This document shows positions 51,538 to 61,085 of a DNA stretch of 64,000 nucleotides, in pieces. Positions within the stretch are counted from its first letter, which is position 1. The number at the start of each line of letters is the position of its first letter. Under the pieces are notes generated by a model. It was not told where the DNA came from. It saw only the letters and a program-made list of their open reading frames with translations, and searched no databases. Position numbers and translations under genes: made by a program. Source of the stretch: Pantoea sp. Eser (GTDB lineage Bacteria; Pseudomonadota; Gammaproteobacteria; Enterobacterales; Enterobacteriaceae); assembly GCA_009830035.1 (NCBI GenBank), contig SZZY01000009.1, positions 124,001 through 188,000 on the forward strand, given 5' to 3'.

Positions 51538-52106
51538 ATGGCAAAAGCACTGGTGATATTTCTGCATGGCGTCGGCAGTAACGGCGACGATCTGGCACCG
51601 ATTGGGCGTCGCTGGGCGGCCTTATTACCGGATGTGGTGTTTGCGTCACCGGATGCGCCGGCACCGTTTGATGGCGGTTTTGGCTATCAGTGGTTCAGCC
51701 TCGCCGGCGTTACGCTAGAGAACCGCCCGGCACGGGTACGGGCGGCTCGGGCAGCGTTTGACGCCACCCTCAGTAACATTATCAGTCAGCACGGCTTCGC
51801 TGAACGCCGGCAGGATGTAGTGCTGGTGGGCTTTTCGCAGGGATCGATTATGGCGCTGGATGCGCTGGCATCGGGCCGTTATCCGCTGGCGGGCGTGGTG
51901 GCATTTTCAGGGCGTCTGGCGTTTGACGGCGAGCTAACGCCGCAGCCTCATTTGCCGGCCATGCCGATGAGGTGATCCCGTGGCAGGAGAGCGAATCCGC
52001 GGCTGCGCCGGTTGAAACCCTGTTTGAGCCGGCTACCGGCCACACCATTTCAGCGCAGGGCGCGCTACATGCCGCCGCGTTTATCGGGCAATGCACGCAG
52101 GATTAA
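51538..52106 (+). pseudogene. Carboxylesterase/phospholipase-like alpha/beta hydrolase, small deletion
   Basis: Abhydrolase_2-type serine esterase (LVIFLHGVGSNGDDLAPI, GFSQGSIMALDA nucleophile, GHTISAQG catalytic His). A short deletion with frameshift near 51958 removes the strand before the catalytic Asp (expected LIHGHADEVIPW; now PAMPMR-stop). The end continues in another frame to TAA 52104-52106. ATG 51538 has AAAGGAA upstream. Confidence 0.78.
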
Positions 52107-52125
52107 GTCTTTGCAGGATTAATCA

Positions 52126-52941
52126 CTACGACCAGTAGCGGGTTAATGTCTGCCACGCCTGCCGGGCAGCCACCTCAGGCGGCAGGCGTTTCAGCGTATC
52201 ATTAAACACCTCAATGCCAACCGGGCCCTGATAACCGGCGCTTTTCAGCTTATCCACAAAGCGTCCGATGTCGATAATGCCGTCGCCGGGCAGCAGGCGT
52301 TGATGACGCGCGATGTCGATCAGACTCTGCTTATCCTGCGGCGGAACGGCAGCCATATCACACAGTTGCACCTCGTAAATCCGCTCGGCAGGAATGCCAT
52401 CCAGCTGTGAAGCGTCACCGCCCAGCGCACAGATATGGAACAGATCGACCACCAGCCCGATGTTGGGCTGATCGAGACGCTGCAATCGCTGCCACGCCAG
52501 CGGCAGGGTGTTATCCACGCTGCACCACGCCATCGGCTCATACATGATGCGCATGTTGTAGGACGCCGCTTCCGACGCCATCCAGCGCAGGTCATCATCA
52601 ATCTGATCGGCGCAGCAATCCTCACGGGTGCTGGCCGGTGCCTGAATAGTGTCACACCCCAGCGCCTGGGCAATGTGAATAAACTGACGCAGCTCTTCGC
52701 GCTTCTGCCCGCGCAGCGCGCTGGGCGCGCCGGTAAAATCACGCAGTACCTGCAGATTGGTAAAGCCGGGTCCCTGCTGAGCGGCAATCCGGGCCAGCGC
52801 CGTGGCACCGCCGTCACAGGCTTCCACGTCCTCACGCCAGATTTCGACCTGATCGAAACCGGCATCACGCGCCGCCTGAAGCTTCTCCTCGGGCTCACCG
52901 TTTAACAACACCAGGTTAAGGAATGTTGGATTACGACTCAT
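52126..52941 (-). CDS. Sugar phosphate isomerase/epimerase-like TIM-barrel protein
   Basis: 271-residue AP-endonuclease-2/xylose-isomerase-like barrel (AARDAGFDQVEIWREDVEA, YEPMAWCSVDN with metal-binding Glu, LVVDLFHICALGGD with Asp/His, LPGDGIIDIGRFVDKL, GIEVFND with the last Glu). Metal ligands of the family are preserved. Relatives include hydroxypyruvate isomerases, inosose-processing enzymes and 3-dehydroshikimate dehydratases; I cannot choose. AAGGAG before ATG 52941. Intact among broken neighbours. Confidence 0.82.
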   Translation of the reverse strand: MSRNPTFLNLVLLNGEPEEKLQAARDAGFDQVEIWREDVEACDGGATALARIAAQQGPGFTNLQVLRDFTGAPSALRGQKREELRQFIHIAQALGCDTIQAPASTREDCCADQIDDDLRWMASEAASYNMRIMYEPMAWCSVDNTLPLAWQRLQRLDQPNIGLVVDLFHICALGGDASQLDGIPAERIYEVQLCDMAAVPPQDKQSLIDIARHQRLLPGDGIIDIGRFVDKLKSAGYQGPVGIEVFNDTLKRLPPEVAARQAWQTLTRYWS

Positions 52942-53079
52942 CTCTCTGCTCCTTAATCGTCCGGAATAATCGGTGAAGAATAGTCAGCTGCAACGCCGCA
53001 CACCTTGCGGCCTGGGGGCATCGCAGCTAAAACAGTATCTACCTCTTAAGCGGTATGGCAAGCCGCGATTCACGGTCGA

Positions 53080-53457
53080 TCAGGCCAGCAGCGTCATCAG
53101 TGCGAAACCGGCAAACGCCATCAGCAGCGAGCCGATGACATGTACCAGCGCACTGGCCATCGCCCAGAGGTACTTACCTGATTGTAGCAATACCATTAAT
53201 TCTGCCGTAAACGAGGAGAAGGTGGTCAGCCCGCCGCACAGTCCGGTGATGATCAGCAGCTTCCACGCCGGGTCAATTTCCGGATGGCGGACAAACCAGG
53301 CCATCGCCGCGCCAATAATCAACCCACCGATCAGATTGACCAGCAGCGTGCCGGGCGGCAGATTGGGAAATAAAGCATTGAAACGTACCGCGAACAGCCA
53401 CCGCAGCACACAGCCAGCAGAGCCGCCAATCATGACGGCGAACAACGGTTTCAACAT
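53080..53457 (-). CDS. crcB: Fluoride exporter CrcB/FluC
   Basis: 125 residues with four membrane helices, the size of a Fluc fluoride channel. Signatures GGSAGCVLRWLFAVRFN, TLLVNLIGGLIIGA and GLCGGLTTFSSFTAEL are present, including the central Asn and the TTFSSF motif lining the pore. AGGAGCAAGAC precedes ATG 53457. Intact, and preceded by a recognisable fluoride riboswitch, so fluoride-induced expression is expected. Confidence 0.95.
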   Translation of the reverse strand: MLKPLFAVMIGGSAGCVLRWLFAVRFNALFPNLPPGTLLVNLIGGLIIGAAMAWFVRHPEIDPAWKLLIITGLCGGLTTFSSFTAELMVLLQSGKYLWAMASALVHVIGSLLMAFAGFALMTLLA

Positions 53458-53515
53458 GTCTTGCTCCTGATTGCAGATTTCACGCCGGGCTGAGGAGAGA
53501 GGCAGAGATAAACCG

Positions 53516-53619
53516 CGCCTGACACCTCAGCTCCCGCGAAAGGATAAACCGAGTGTCAGGCGTCATCAGCCGGGGTAAAGTCCGCCGGCGGTTGGGAAAG
53601 GTGGCACGCCATCACCTTA
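53516..53619 (-). promoter_or_regulatory. Fluoride (crcB-motif) riboswitch with expression-platform hairpin
   Basis: Read on the minus strand, GGTGATGGCG (from about 53617) followed by CCACC, AACCGCC, and GGCTGATGACGCC ending near 53556. That is the order of conserved elements of the crcB/fluoride aptamer (GGnGATGGnnT, AACCGC, GCTGATGnnGCC). Immediately 3', CGCCTGACAC (53562-53553 minus) pairs perfectly with GTGTCAGGCG (53525-53516). It shares the GCC of the aptamer, so ligand binding and this hairpin would be mutually exclusive. It lies 59 bp before crcB. Mechanism of the platform (termination or sequestration) is inference; no clear U tract follows. Confidence 0.85.
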
Positions 53620-53753
53620 AGCGAAGGATAATACGATGCGACTCTCCGGCTGGCAACTGTAGTGGCTACCTCAGCTGTTGCCGCTGAAAACCCTGACGAC
53701 GGCGCGGCGGTCAGGGTAATGCTGGGGGTTGAAGGCAGCGACCCGGAGAGGCC

Positions 53754-54302
53754 ATGCGTACCCTGATTATTGATACTGACATTGGCGTCGACGATGCGTT
53801 TGCGCTGGCCTATGCGGCACGCACCCAGCGGCGGCTGGGCATCACCACCGTTTTTGGCAACGTGGCCGTGGGCCAGGCGGTAAAAAACGCCCGGCTGTTC
53901 TGCCAGAAAATGGCGATTGAGACAGAGGCTTATCGCGGCTGTTCCCGGCCGCTGACCCAGCGCCCGAGTACGCCCGCCACGCTGCACGGCGAAGATGGGC
54001 TGGGCGATGCGTTTGATAACAAGTTCAGTGAATTCAACATCTGGAAAGATCCGCACGCCGCCGATCAGGTGCTGAAGTCGGCGCTGAAGGTGGTGGTGAT
54101 ACCGCTGGATGTCACCCACCAGGTGCTGGTCACCGGCGATGAGGTTCAGCGGCTCAATCAGCCGGTTCTGAGCGCCATCTGCCGGCCCTATCTCGCGTAT
54201 AGCCTGGCGAAAGAGGGCTTTGTCGGCATGGCGGTGGACGCCGATGCGGTACGGTCACACTTCTTTCAGACCCTGACGCTGCCGGCGCATAGCAATCAGT
54301 GA
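53754..54302 (+). pseudogene. Inosine/uridine-type nucleoside hydrolase with internal deletions
   Basis: IUNH/Rih-family start (LIIDTDIGVDDAFALAYAA with the DTDxGxDDA calcium motif, ATLHGEDGLGDAFDN), then an in-frame loss of about 75 residues leads directly to EFNIWKDPHAADQVL. A second in-frame gap occurs after GDEVQRLNQPVL. The frame is open from ATG 53754 (GGAGAGG) to TGA 54300-54302, so 182 of about 310 residues would be made, without the substrate-binding strands. Judged non-functional. Confidence 0.8.
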
Positions 54303-54404
54303 TCGAAATGAATCACGCCTTTGATCAGTTCGCGGTTGTTGATCACCTGCGGCTCAAAGGTCTCCGCCAGCGTTGAAAAGTCGAGATGGTGATTAAGCAT
54401 CATT
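54296..54404 (-). pseudogene. C-terminal fragment of a zinc-type alcohol dehydrogenase
   Basis: About 35 codons (NHHLDFSTLAETFEPQVINNRELIKGVIHFDH, split here as NHHLDFSTLAETFEP and ELIKGVIHF) look like the end of a medium-chain dehydrogenase. It abuts the permease remnant upstream and overlaps the end of the nucleoside-hydrolase remnant. Short, so weakly supported. Confidence 0.4.
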
Positions 54405-55036
54405 TCAGCATGCTGCGGCTCATGGCAAGAATATTGCCCCACTCCGGCACATCCGGCTCCGGTCCGAGGCCGATAGAACTTAACCCGGCGGCGGTGAGAA
54501 TGCTGGTGCCGATACGCAGGGTGAAATAGACAATAACGTTGGGCAGCGTACCCGGCAAAATATGGCGCAGCAGGATCACCCGATCCAGCGCACCGGCGCA
54601 GTGCACCGCTTCAACGTAGGCCGCCTGCTTCAGCGACAGGGTGGAGGCACATACGATGCGCGCAAACACCGGCACGCTGAATACCGCGACGGCAATGATC
54701 ACATTGTTCAGACCAGGCCCAAGAATCGCCACCACCGCAATCGCCAGCAGCATGCCCGGAAACGCGAACAGCACATCCGAGCCGCGCATGATCAGCATAT
54801 CCACCCAGCGGCCGTAGTAGCCAGCCAGCAGGCCCAGTACGATTCCCACCAACATGCCGAGCATGACGGAGACCACGCCAACGTAGAGCGAGATGCGCGC
54901 GCCATAGATAATCCGGCTCATCACGTCGCGCCCCAGATCGTCGGTGCCCATCCAGTGCGCGGCGGAAGGCGGCGCCGACAGTGCAATCCAGTCCGGTGCC
55001 ATCTTTCGGCACCGCAACAGAGAGGGTTTCGCTCAT
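54405..55036 (-). pseudogene. Peptide ABC transporter permease (GsiD/DppC type), truncated at both ends
   Basis: ATG 55036 (MSETLSVAVPKDG, GGAG upstream) loses frame within 15 codons. From APDWIALSAPPSAAHWMGTDDLGRDVMSRI the other frame carries the DppC/GsiD permease core with about five helices (LYVGVVSVMLGMLVGIVLGL, VLFAFPGMLLAIAVVAIL) and the EAA loop (YVEAVHCAGALDRVILLRHILPG). The N-terminal helix is deleted and the C-terminus breaks at the dehydrogenase fragment. Last surviving gene of the leftward transporter operon. Confidence 0.8.
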
Positions 55037-55045
55037 CAGCGTCTC

Positions 55046-55954
55046 CTATTTCAGACGAATCGCGGGATTGACCACCGCGTAAAGCAGATCAACCAGCAGA
55101 TTGATGGCGATAAATTCAAACACGAACAGCATCGCCAGCGCCTGGATCACTGGCTGATCCTGCGACTTGATCGACTCGATCAACAACCAGCCCAGACCGG
55201 GCCAGTTGAAGACGCTTTCGACCACGATCGATCCCCCAGCAGAAAACCAAACTGCAGGCCAAGCATGGTGATCACCGGGATCAACGCATTACGCATCACG
55301 TGTTTCCAGGTGACCAGCAGCTGACGTAAACCTTTCGCCCGGGCGGTGCGTACTTAGTCCTCCTGCGCGACTTCAAGAAACGCCGAGCGGGTGAAACGCG
55401 CCATCACTGCGGCGACCGACGAGCCGAGCGTAATCGCAGGCAGGATCAAATCGGATGGCTGACTGAAGCCACTAACTGAGAACAGGCCAAACGGCATGGC
55501 GACGAACTGAATCAGCAGCAGTCCGAGCCAGAATGCGGGCATCGAGATCCCGCCGACCGCCAGACTCATCAGCGTCCAGTCGAGCCACTTTCCACGCCGC
55601 AACGCCGCGATAACGCCGAGCATCAGGCCCAGCAGAACCGACCAGCTGAAGCCAGCCACAGCGTGGGCATAAAGCCCTGCCGGATCACCTCTGTTACCGG
55701 CTGTTGAGTGCGATAGGTGACGCCAAGGTCGCCGCGCAGCAGGCCCGCAATCCAGTGAAGATATTGCTGCGGCAGCGGGTCGTTAAGGCCGAGATGCTGA
55801 CGGGCGGCTCACCGCCTCGATTGGCGCATCCGGCCCAGCATAGATGCGCGCCGGATCGCCTAGCAGCAGTTTAATAAAGCCAAAACCAGTGTAATGAGAC
55901 AACCAGCAGAACCGGGATCATTTCCAGCAGTCGTCGGAGGATATAGGCGAACAT
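55046..55954 (-). pseudogene. Peptide ABC transporter permease (GsiC/DppB type), multiply frameshifted
   Basis: ATG 55954 gives MFAYILRRLLEMIPVLLVVS, the usual first helix. Frame is lost several times up to about 55670 (GDPARIYAGPDAPIEAV visible). Then VLLGLMLGVIAALRRGKWLDW to AFLEVAQED ends at TAA 55354-55356, where Tyr is expected ([14 protein letters not shown] loop). One G is missing from a G run near 55230 ([13 protein letters not shown]). Native end NPAIRLK at TAG 55046-55048. Confidence 0.82.
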
Positions 55955-56044
55955 GGCGATCCTTTCGGTTGACTCAGTGAAAGCAGCTATGCACGGTTGC
56001 CCGCCGCCGCTGACGCTATCAGCGGCGGGCGGCCGCACACTCAC

Positions 56045-57592
56045 TTATTCAAACGCGGCCTGGTTAAACAGCAGGTTACCGTCCGGCAGCATCGAAACGC
56101 CGTTCAGCCCTTTGCGCTTGCCGACTAAGTTATCGGGCGTGCCGAGGAAGGAGGTGGGTGCCGCTTTCCACAGCAGGATCTGCGCCTCAGCGTAAGCAGC
56201 GGCGCGTTTTGCCGGATCGGCGGTGGCCAGTCCGCCGGCGATCGCTTTATCCACCGCCGGGTTGCGCTGTAATAGGAGACGTTATAGGAGGTCGGCACCC
56301 AGGATTCGGTGGCGAACAGCGGACGCAACGCCCAGTCGGCATCGCCGGTTGAGGTCGACCAGCCGCCATAATAGAGGTCAAACTCCGCCTGTTTGGGGTC
56401 TTTCACGCCCCACAGTTTCGCGTTGCGGCTACCGGAATCCATCGGGGTGACCGTGACGCGGATACCGACCGTCGCCAGTTGCGCCTTCAGGAACTGCGCA
56501 GCCCGGACGCTGGCCGTGGCATTGGTACACCACAGTTTAAGGTCCAGTCCCTGACCGTAGCCCGCCGCCTGCAGCAATTTTTTGGCTTCATCCGGCGCGT
56601 AGCGATAATTGGGCTCGCTCTGCGGCTGATAGAACTGCACACCCTCGGGCATGGCTAAACGGGTGGGCGTGCCCATCCCGGCGAAACCGACTTTCAGCCA
56701 CAGCGAGCGGTCGATGGCGTAGTTAATCGCCTGGCGGACCCGCACGTCAGCCAGCGCTTTGTGTTGGGTATTGATCGCCATGTAGTAGAGGTAAATGCTG
56801 GGATCGCGCTGAATAGCCAGCTTAGTGTCGCTCTGCACCGTGCCGATCAGGTCTGACGGCAGCGGATAGATCGCATCAACCTAGCCGAACTTCAGTGCCG
56901 CCACCCGGGTCGCATCTTCCGGACTCGGCGAGAAAATCACCTTGTCGACTTTCGGCCAGCCGGTTTTCCAGTAGCCGTCATATTTCACCATGCTGACGGT
57001 TTTGCCCGGCTGCCACGCCACAAACCGGAACGGCCCGGTGCCGACCGGATGCAGCCGCAACTGCGCCTCCTGCGGATACTGGCTGAGGATCGCCGGGCTC
57101 CACATCACCGCCAACGGATGCGCCAGCGTATTGATAAACGCGCCAAATGACTGGTTAAGATCGATCTGCACTTTATCTGGTGCCAGTACGGTAACGGTTT
57201 TAATCATGCGATACAGGCTATTACGATTCAGCCCTTTGCTCTGGTCGGCCAGGCGATCCAGGTTGGCTTTCACCACATCCGCATTAAAAGGGTGTGCCAT
57301 CCCGAAACGTCACGCCCTGGCGCAGCGTGAGGGTGAACTGGGTGGCATCCTCGTTGCTGGTGTAGCCGGTCGCCAGCTAGGGCGTTAGCGTCATTCGGGC
57401 ATCGAACTGGAACAGACGTTCGAAAATACCGCTCTGCACCGAGTAGCTGATGTTGTCGGAGGTATCGTGCGGATCCAGACCGGTAATATCGGCATACATC
57501 GAAATGCGCAAATCCTGTGCCTGCGCGGCGACAGTGGCCAGAGACAATAGCAATCCCGTGGCGAGAGCAGTGCGACGTAATAATGGCTTCAT
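56045..57592 (-). pseudogene. Peptide-type ABC solute-binding protein (SBP_bac_5), two amber codons and frameshifts
   Basis: ATG 57592 after CAGGAGACACC; signal peptide [19 protein letters not shown] to AQA. The mature protein starts [21 protein letters not shown], typical of GsiB/DppA. Lesions: TAG 57377-57379 (LTPxLATGY), an extra T near 57290, TAG 56881-56883 (KFGxVDAIYPLP), and a two-base insertion near 56260 (YYSNPAVDKAI). The rest, including VRVRQAINYAIDRSLW, is well preserved to TAA 56045. Both ambers fit Dcm-site transitions. Confidence 0.88.
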
Positions 57593-57614
57593 GGTGTCTC
57601 CTGGTATTGATGAA

Positions 57615-59198
57615 TTAACGCAACAAAGGGGTTTCGGCCACCCAGTGATCGGGCGCGACCTGGCGGTAACGGTTTTTTCTACCGTCTCTCCTACCCTGCG
57701 CAGCGGCGAGGGAATTTCACTGTCATCAAACTGACGAACCGGACGGCTGAGCGGATCGGCCACCGGCACCGAGGCCAGCAGCCGTTGGGTATAAGGATGC
57801 TGTGGCTGGTTAAACAGCGACTGACGCGGGCCAATCTCGACGATCTGTCCGAGGTACATCACCGCCACACGGTTGGCGATGCGTTCCACCACGGCCATAT
57901 CTTGCGAGATAAAAATCCATGCCACGCCGGTTTGCTGTTGCAGATCCATCATCAGGTTCACCACCTGTGCCTGTATTGACAAATCCAGCGCTGACACCGC
58001 TTCGTCGGCGATTATCACTTTAGGCCGCAGCGCCATGGCGCGGGCAATGGCGATACGCTGACGCTGACCGCCGGAGAATTAATGGGGATAGCGTTGCGCG
58101 TGCTCAGGGGCCAGACCGACGCTTTTCAGCAGTGCCTCAACCTGCGGCGTGGCTTCGCTGAGCGAGAAGACCAGCCCGTGCAACAGCAGCGGTTCGGCAA
58201 TGGTGAAGCCAACGGTCAGCCGGGGATTGAGTGAGGCATAAGGGTCCTGAAACACCATCTGTATTTCACGACGCAGCGGCTGAAACTGCGCCTCCTTCAG
58301 CGTGGCGATTTCGTTGCCCTGAAAATAGATGCTTTCCGCCTCGCTGGTCAGCAGACGCATCAGCGCCCGGCCACCGCGTAAACCCGATGCGTCAGCGCTG
58401 AGAAAATGCCGCTGCGGACCGGGAAGTACACTTTCAGGCCGCGCACGTCGAGCAGCGGCTGATCGTCATAACGGGCGGTTTGCTGGCTGCCGGCGGGCGT
58501 CGCGGCCAGGCATGCTCGCGTATATCACCCAGCTTTGGCACTGCGGCTAATAACGCTTTGGTGTAGTCATGCTGTGGCGCGCTGAAGATCTCCGCTACCG
58601 GGCCCTGTTCGACCACGTTACCGCGATACATCACCACCACCCGATCGGCGACTTCTGCCACCACGCCCATATCATGGGTGATAAACAGCACCGCCATCTG
58701 CTTCTGCTGCTGCAAATCGCGCAGGATATGCAGGATGCGCGCCTGAACGGTGACATCCAGCGCGGTAGTCGGCTCATCCGCCATCAGCAATTGCGGATCG
58801 CAGGCCAGCGCCTGCGCAATCATTACCCGTTGCCGCATGCCGCCGGAGAGTGCGTGCGGGTAACTTTTCATCACCCGATCAACATCCGCTATCCGTACCT
58901 GCTGCAGCAACGTTCGAGCCCGCGCTGTCGCCTGCACGTTGTCACACAGCTGGTGGTCACGCAGCGCCTCCGTCAGCTGGTCGCCTACCCGCAATACCGG
59001 ATTCAGCGAAGTCATCGGCTCCTGAAAGATCATCGCCATTTCGCGACCGCGCAGCTTGCGCCGTTGTTCTTCGCTGAGGGTGTTGAGATCGTGCTGTTTA
59101 CCGCTGCGTCCGCGGAAACTGACGCAAAGATTGTCAATGGTGAGCACCGGCGCAGCGGCATTCCGGGCTGTCGGGTTAAGAGAATAAGTGTCCGTCAT
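57615..59198 (-). pseudogene. Dual-domain peptide ABC ATPase (GsiA type) missing both Walker A motifs
   Basis: ATG 59198 starts a fused two-ATPase protein. First half: [18 protein letters not shown] jumps in frame to [15 protein letters not shown], deleting Walker [12 protein letters not shown]-loop, [15 protein letters not shown] signature and [13 protein letters not shown] remain. Second half: [18 protein letters not shown] breaks near 58380 and resumes at LMRLLTSEAES in another frame, again without Walker A. TAA at 58079-58081 replaces Glu in [12 protein letters not shown]. The end is frameshifted near 57665 (native stop 57615-57617). Cannot bind ATP. Confidence 0.88.
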
Positions 59199-59214
59199 CG
59201 TTGCTCCGGGGGCG

Positions 59215-59830
59215 TTAAAGCCAGATACGGCCTTGCGAATACGAGAGGAAGGGCGAGCTGTCAGCCGCCAGCCAGATTGGACCATCAAGATCGACATACT
59301 CCGCGCCGGTTGCCACCGGCAGTGCCGCCTCCATCGCCAGCGCCTCCGTCAGGCCGCCGCACTTGTCGAGCTTGATGTTGATCATTTCGTAGCGATGCCG
59401 CAGTGCGGCGATGTCCGCCACGGTATGGCAGCTTTCATCAGCGCAAAGGGGAATCGGATGGGGAAAATGCAGTAACTCGCTATCCTGAACCGCCGGTAAG
59501 GGCTGCTCGATCATGGCGATGTCATACGCCTGCAGGGCGGTGAAGAGCGAAGGCAGATCGAGACCGTGCCAGGCCTCATTGGCGTCGATAATCAGCGTCG
59601 CCTCGGGAGCAGCCGCGCGGATGGCCGCCACTTTCTCCACAATGTGCTGGTGGTCGAGTTTGATTTTCAGCAGCAGTGCGCCCCGTGATGCAGCGTCCGC
59701 GGCGGCACTCGCCGAGACCAATAAAACCGTCCTGTTCCAGCGTGACGCGAATCACCGTGACGGCAGTGCGGGTGCCGCGTGAAATCGCAAAGGGCTTCGC
59801 CAGCGGCAGCTCAGCCACCGCGATCTGCAT
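59215..59830 (-). pseudogene. dgcA: Enolase-superfamily racemase (dipeptide epimerase-like / DgcA), internally deleted
   Basis: ATG 59830 (AAGG upstream) encodes AELPLAKPFAISRGTRTAVTV, the capping domain of L-Ala-D/L-Glu epimerase-like enzymes. After GLGEC the sequence jumps to another frame. LKIKLDHQHIVEKVAAI (KxK catalytic Lys), LIIDANEAW, IEQPLPA, CADESCHT and INIKLDKCGGL follow, and then a second deletion removes GCMLCTS-type sequence before [13 protein letters not shown]. It directly follows a DUF1611 gene; that pair corresponds to the DgcN-DgcA D-glutamate route described in marine bacteria, the alternative being murein-dipeptide epimerisation. Confidence 0.7.
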
Positions 59831-59840
59831 GCGGCGTACC

Positions 59841-60837
59841 TTAGCCACGCTCCTGCAACAGTGCAGCGATGGCATCAATACCAAAACGCACCGGATCGGT
59901 GGCAGGCACGTCAAATTCTGCACTGACCTGCGCGCAACAGTCACGGGCCTGCGGTTCACCGTAACCGGAGGTGTTGATGGCGAATCCGGCCAGCTTCACC
60001 TCATCACTGGTCACGCTGGCCGCCCGCAGATTGGCCGCCACACACTCTGCCAAGCTGACCATCGGCTGATGCGGCAGGTGGCGCATATGCGGGCGTCCCA
60101 TCTCATGACACATCACCAGCCAGTGCGGTTGCGCGCCGTGAATCAGCCCCATGCTGACGCTTGCATAAGAGGGATGAAACAGCGAGCCCTGACCTTCGAC
60201 AATATCCCAGTGATCGTCTTCATTCGCCGGTGACAGCGCTTCGGCGGCGCCGGCGATAAAGTCAGCGATCACCGCATCAATTGCAATGCCTTCACCGGCT
60301 ACCAGAATGCCGGTCTGGCCGGTGGCGCGGAAATCCGCCTTCATGCCGCGATCGCGCATCGCCGCTTCCAGGGCCAGTAAGGTGTACATTTTGCCAACAG
60401 AGCAGTCGGTGCCCACCGTCAGTACCCTTTTGCCGCTGCGTTTTTTACCGCTGCCGACCGTCAGTGCTGGCCGCATATGGCGGATATCAAACAACGCCAC
60501 GCCCTGTTCTGCCGCCAGCGCCACCAGTTCCGGCTCATCGGCCAGACGATGGTGCAAACCGCTGGCCACGTTCAGGCCCGCTTTGATTGCGCCGGTCACG
60601 GTTTCAAGCCAGTGTGCCGGTAAATAGCCGCCGGCATTGGCGGCAATACCAGCGTTTTCGCACCGCGCGCTTTGGCACTGGCGATATCCAGCGTCTCAAT
60701 CCCCAGACTGACGGTACCGCCGGGCAGGGACATTCGCACTGTTCCGGACGCCAGACCTGAATGCCGCGCGCCGTTTTCGCCGCCAGCGGATCGGTGACAT
60801 CGCCAAGGAAAAGTAGATAGGGTTGAGGGATCAGCAT
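59841..60837 (-). pseudogene. dgcN: DUF1611 protein (DgcN-type N-acetyltransferase), frameshifted near the N-terminus
   Basis: ATG 60837 (MLIPQPYLLFLGDVTDPLAAK) then two frame changes near 60735 and 60640; the middle block SLPGGTVSLGIETLDIASAKARGA is in another frame. From 60599 the C-terminal 252 codons are clean: VLTVGTDCSVGKMYTLLAL (P-loop-like), VEGQGSLFHPSYASVSMGLIHG, MCHEMGRPHMRHL, GFAINTSGYGE. DUF1611 members paired with a dipeptide-epimerase-like gene were characterised as D-glutamate N-acetyltransferase. Non-functional here. Confidence 0.75.
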
Positions 60838-60925
60838 GACGTTTCTCTTTTTCAGACAGGTGATGGGCCTGAGCTGAATATTTCATGCGGATGACAGCGT
60901 GACGAATGCTTGTTCAATGCTGGGG

Positions 60926-60942
60926 TATAACCTGAGGTTATA
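60926..60942. promoter_or_regulatory. Perfect palindrome upstream of dgcN, candidate operator
   Basis: TATAACCT-G-AGGTTATA, a perfect 8-bp inverted repeat around one central base, 89 bp upstream of the dgcN start. Size and symmetry suit a dimeric regulator. The regulator is not identifiable from the window. Confidence 0.5.
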
Positions 60943-61085
60943 GTCAGAGGCGGCGCTTATGACAACAGCCGATAAGCGAATTAAAACAGCAGGGTTAGGC
61001 TAACCAGAGGGGCTGGAACAGAAGAAAAAGTGATAATCATCGGTCGATCCCTGACCGCGATTATCGAGGGTTTCTTGCGGAGCGC

